From Candidatus Helarchaeota archaeon (GTDB lineage Archaea > Asgardarchaeota > Lokiarchaeia > Helarchaeales > JABXJV01), in NCBI GenBank assembly GCA_013375355.1, contig JABXJV010000038.1:1-7609 (forward strand): a stretch of DNA of 7,609 nucleotides, read 5' to 3'. Below are positions 5,344 to 7,609 of this stretch, one piece after another. The notes beneath the pieces are model-generated. The model made no database searches. It worked only from the letters and a program-made list of their open reading frames with translations, and was not told the origin of the DNA. The position numbers and the translations under genes are program-made. The first letter of the stretch is position 1; the number at the start of each line of letters is the position of its first letter.

Positions 5344-7038
5344 ATGAAAATAAGTAATATTTTATTATTATACTTTATATTATTTATAAGATGTGCGGTT
5401 CAGGGACCTCCGGGCGGCGGACCCCAAGATAGTATCCCACCGGAGATTGTTGAGGTCTATCCTCCTGCCAATTCAACAGGGATTGAACCTCTTACAGACA
5501 TATACTTAAAATTCAGTGAGAATATGGAGCATATTTCTGTTGAAAGGTCAATTTTTATTACCCCCTTCCCTAAAGAGAAACTTATGTTTCACTGGGAAGG
5601 AAAAAAACTTTATATTATAATTAAAGACCGACTGCTTGAAGGTGTTACCCATGTTATTAATGTCGGCACAGGGGCAAAAGACCTCAGAAATAACAATATA
5701 GAAAATTCTTATTCATGGTCTTTTTCCACAGGGGATAAAATTGACACATGTGAAATATCTGGAAATATTTTCGGCGAAAAAGATGTATCCGAAATACTAA
5801 TATGGGCTTTTAGAATAGATGAAAATAAATTAATCAACCCGTCTCATCACGTTCCCGATTATACCACTCAGTCCAGCAAAAATGGTGAATTCAAATTTGA
5901 TTATTTATCCAAAGGATTTTACAGACTTTTTGCCTTAAAAGACATTGACAATAATTATAAGTATAATATAGAGAAGGATTATATAGGCATACCATGTTGT
6001 GATTTAAAACTTTCGGAGAAAAAGGAAAAAATTGAAAATTTTTTTCTATTCTTATCAAAGGAAGATACAACTGCACCATATGTTGTTGATATTAAAGCAC
6101 CTGATAAGAATAATATAGTTATCAGATTTTCTGAACAAATAAAAAGAGAAAGCATCAAAAATCTTTCTGATTTTATAATATTTACACCTGATAAAACCAG
6201 CAGTCAGGTTCGTATAAAGGGATACAACATGGATTCCCGAGAGAAATCAGTTATGAATATATTTACATCTGACCAGATAGAAGGAATAAAATATTCATTG
6301 GATTTATCAGGAATAGAAGACCTGTTTGGAAATAGAATATCCAAAAGAAAGGGCTTAATTTCATTTATTGGCTCAGGTCATTCAGATACCACTGCTCCTG
6401 AAATATTATACTCATCTCCTAAAGATTCCTTAAATAATCTTCCACCGAACACCATTATCGAAATTCAATTCAGCGAACCCATCGATACTTCCTCTGTTGA
6501 AAAAGGATTTTCTTTAAAAGATACTGATGAAAATTTAGTTTCTGGAAAAATCATTTGGAAAGACCTGTCATATTTTGTATTTTTTCCATTAAACCCTTTT
6601 GAAGAGGAAAAGGGATATAATTTATCTTTTGATAGTAAAATTATATCAGACCTTAATGGGAATAAAATAACCGAGGATTTCAATCTTTACTTTGAAATCG
6701 GAGAAAGTCTATCTTTTGGTTCAATCTCTGGAGAAATCAGGAATAAAAATATCAATAAAAACGAAAAAATTATTGCTATCCTTTACGATTCACAATCGAT
6801 GAATGAGATATTAAGAAAGGAAATTTCCGGAACGGGCAAATATTTTATAAATCATGTAAAACCAGGTAAATACACTATCTTTGCATTTGTTGATTCAGAC
6901 AGAAATGGGGTCTTTACATCTGGAAGGTCATTCCCTTTTAAACCCTCAGAAAGATTTACCTTTGTTTCGGAACCTGTTATCATCCGCCCAGGTTGGGATA
7001 ATGAAAACATTGATATAATATTTTATGATTATGAATAA
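5344..7038 (+). CDS. Exported Ig-like (Big_5/SbsA-type) multidomain lipoprotein
   Basis: This 564-residue protein has a short hydrophobic signal (residues 2-16) ending at Cys17, then AVQGPPGGGPQDSIPPEI. That closely follows the Bacteroidetes/FCB family whose mature end is Cys-Ala, then GGPKDTTPP. I read the domains as Big_5 Ig-like (about 29-129), a transthyretin-like beta domain (136-238), Big_5-like (241-341), Big_5 (347-452) and a second transthyretin-like domain (457-562). The Big_5 starts share D-x-x-x-P (DSIPPEIV, DTTAPYVV, DTTAPEIL) and an F-S-E core (KFSEN, RFSEQ, QFSEP). Both transthyretin-like domains carry an equivalent acidic loop: LKDIDNNYKYN (198-208) and FVDSDRNGVF (515-524), possible calcium sites. 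It should sit at the cell envelope facing the periplasm or outside; its partner is unknown. The residues before Cys17 (Phe14-Ile15-Arg16) are a poor lipobox. No Shine-Dalgarno precedes the ATG. Confidence 0.85.
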   Translation: MKISNILLLYFILFIRCAVQGPPGGGPQDSIPPEIVEVYPPANSTGIEPLTDIYLKFSENMEHISVERSIFITPFPKEKLMFHWEGKKLYIIIKDRLLEGVTHVINVGTGAKDLRNNNIENSYSWSFSTGDKIDTCEISGNIFGEKDVSEILIWAFRIDENKLINPSHHVPDYTTQSSKNGEFKFDYLSKGFYRLFALKDIDNNYKYNIEKDYIGIPCCDLKLSEKKEKIENFFLFLSKEDTTAPYVVDIKAPDKNNIVIRFSEQIKRESIKNLSDFIIFTPDKTSSQVRIKGYNMDSREKSVMNIFTSDQIEGIKYSLDLSGIEDLFGNRISKRKGLISFIGSGHSDTTAPEILYSSPKDSLNNLPPNTIIEIQFSEPIDTSSVEKGFSLKDTDENLVSGKIIWKDLSYFVFFPLNPFEEEKGYNLSFDSKIISDLNGNKITEDFNLYFEIGESLSFGSISGEIRNKNINKNEKIIAILYDSQSMNEILRKEISGTGKYFINHVKPGKYTIFAFVDSDRNGVFTSGRSFPFKPSERFTFVSEPVIIRPGWDNENIDIIFYDYE

Positions 7039-7046
7039 ATATATTG

Positions 7047-7065
7047 AAATTTTTGTTAAAAATTT
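7047..7065 (+). terminator. Weak A/T-only hairpin after the lipoprotein gene
   Basis: AAATTTTT, loop GTT, AAAAATTT: an 8-bp perfect stem starting nine bases after the stop codon, with a T-rich run nearby (7071-7078). Without G-C pairs the stem would be unstable, so its role as a terminator is doubtful. Confidence 0.2.
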
Positions 7066-7085
7066 TATCATATTTTTTAGTAAAA

Positions 7086-7308
7086 ACAAAACTTTGGTAA
7101 ATTTTACAAAATTTCAATTTTTTAACATGAAAATTAATAATTTAATCTCTCAATTTATAGAATTAACAAATCACTGTCATTCCGAACTTGTTTCGGAATC
7201 TCTTGTTTATTAAATATTTAGATGCTGAAATAAATTCAGCATGATATTTCAATAATGCTTATGCAAAAATTTAATCAAATATAAATCGTAAATTTGCCAA
7301 AGTTTTGT
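7086..7308. repeat. Long inverted repeat flanking the intergenic element (18 of 19 bases)
   Basis: ACAAAACTTTGGTAAATTT at 7086-7104 pairs with the reverse complement of 7290-7308, which reads ACAAAACTTTGGCAAATTT: one mismatch in 19. The arms enclose 185 bases, including the two-hairpin element. GTAAAAA occurs at the outer edge of both arms (7080-7086 and 7307-7313) but overlaps them and is A-rich, so it is not good evidence of a target-site duplication. The unit could be a non-autonomous insertion (MITE-like), two copies of a short dispersed repeat in opposite orientation, or a transcript stem. Confidence 0.55.
7173..7246. repeat. Two-hairpin interspersed repeat (CHSELVSES-type intergenic element)
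   Basis: Two perfect 8-bp stems with 5-base loops lie in tandem: ATTCCGAA (7179-7186) with TTCGGAAT (7192-7199), and ATGCTGAA (7222-7229) with TTCAGCAT (7235-7242). TGTCAT on the left and ATGATA on the right pair with one mismatch, and ATCT (7198-7201) can pair with AGAT (7220-7223), giving an overall imperfect palindrome. Translated in one plus frame, the left half gives CHSELVSES, a peptide well known from spurious ORFs over dispersed intergenic repeats in many unrelated bacterial genomes. It may act as a bidirectional transcript-end structure between the lipoprotein gene and lysA. Confidence 0.75.
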
Positions 7309-7356
7309 AAAAAATAAAAATTTACAAGAGTTCTGTTATTTAAAAGATTCTTTTTT

Positions 7357-7609
7357 ATGAAAATGAAATATATCAATGGCGATTTATACTGGAGCAAAGT
7401 AAAGGTCAAGGATATTGCAAAATTGACAGGAACCCCTTTCTATCTTTATAATTATGACACCATAAAGAAAGCATTCAAAAATGTAGATAATGCATTTAAA
7501 AGGGTTGAACATATCTTATGTTACGCGCTGAAAGCAAATTCAAACTTAACCATTCTGAAGATGATAGCCCAATGGGGATATGGAGCGGAGGTTGTTTCGG
7601 GGGGGGAAC
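7357..7609 (+). CDS. lysA: Diaminopimelate decarboxylase, N-terminal 84 residues (cut by window edge)
   Basis: This PLP enzyme converts meso-diaminopimelate to L-lysine and CO2, the last step of lysine synthesis, in the cytoplasm. The visible part has GTPFYLYNYDTI (residues 25-36) leading into the first strand of the alanine-racemase-fold barrel, then CYALKANSNLTIL (55-67) with PLP-binding Lys59, and GAEVVSGGE (76-84). These are the standard early motifs of LysA. Ornithine and carboxynorspermidine decarboxylases share the fold but match this wording less well. The full protein is usually about 390-450 residues, so about four fifths is outside. ATG codons 1 and 3 are both possible starts; neither has a strong Shine-Dalgarno (only AAAAGA at 7342-7347). 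A run of eight G bases (7599-7606) encodes Ser-Gly-Gly-Glu and keeps the frame. Confidence 0.92.
   Translation, partial: MKMKYINGDLYWSKVKVKDIAKLTGTPFYLYNYDTIKKAFKNVDNAFKRVEHILCYALKANSNLTILKMIAQWGYGAEVVSGGE

Larger units (their letters stand above)
7039..7356. other. 318-base AT-rich intergenic region built of nested inverted repeats
   Basis: No gene is supported here. Read left to right it contains an A/T-only hairpin after the lipoprotein stop, the left arm of a long inverted repeat (7086-7104), a two-hairpin dispersed-type element (about 7173-7246), the right arm (7290-7308), and the lysA leader. The G+C of the two-hairpin element is visibly above its surroundings, which suggests it is an inserted unit. 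Confidence 0.7.

Noticed and set aside
5331..5344. TTAAATTAATTTAA palindrome as an operator
   Set aside because: It is perfect but contains only A and T; such palindromes are common in this composition. I mention it only as overlapping the -10 region.
7025..7213. A 62-codon plus-strand open frame ending in CHSELVSESLVY
   Set aside because: It overlaps the lipoprotein 3' end, runs through A/T-rich spacer and the hairpin repeat, and has no ribosome site. CHSELVSES is a known product of spurious translation of intergenic repeats.
7261..7356. A sigma70 promoter for lysA
   Set aside because: TTTACA at 7321-7326 resembles a -35, but no acceptable -10 lies 16-18 bases downstream.

Overview
The window is AT-rich bacterial chromosomal DNA with long A/T tracts in its spacers. 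It holds seven protein genes, two of them cut by the window edges. The best lineage clue is the lipoprotein at 5344-7038. Its mature N-terminus (Cys-Ala, then a GGP-x-D-x-x-PP motif), its Big_5 (SbsA-like Ig) repeats and its paired D-x-D/N-x-N loops match a family typical of Bacteroidetes and related FCB-group phyla. I therefore infer an FCB or FCB-like candidate phylum, but cannot name a genus. No RNA genes, CRISPR arrays, transposase or phage genes are visible.

Layout. Positions 1-5146 are all on the minus strand and read as one probable transcription unit, in order: (i) a 543-residue alpha-helical solenoid protein built on a 34-residue repeat; (ii) an ArsA/Get3-type ATPase with a C-terminal HSP20-like domain; (iii) a 63-residue unrecognised protein; (iv) a single-pass membrane protein with YcgR-like and PilZ (cyclic-di-GMP binding) domains; (v) the N-terminal 321 residues of an FGGY carbohydrate kinase most like L-fuculokinase. 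The first four genes are separated by only 11, 20 and 5 bases. The kinase follows after 55 bases, has a possible promoter of its own, and may simply be a neighbour.

Positions 5147-5343 form a divergent AT-rich control region with candidate promoters in both directions and a perfect 13-bp inverted repeat. To its right, on the plus strand, is the lipoprotein gene (5344-7038). A 318-base spacer (7039-7356) follows. It contains a two-hairpin interspersed repeat, of the kind that gives the spurious peptide CHSELVSES, nested inside an 18-of-19 inverted repeat. The window ends in the first 84 codons of diaminopimelate decarboxylase (lysA).

The most interesting part is the four-gene set solenoid - ArsA/HSP20 ATPase - small protein - PilZ membrane protein. 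A Get3d-like ATPase beside a helical-repeat partner resembles the logic of a client-handling chaperone. A c-di-GMP-type membrane receptor in the same unit suggests a signalling or surface/motility role. The gene set and domains are seen in the sequence; the joint function is inference.
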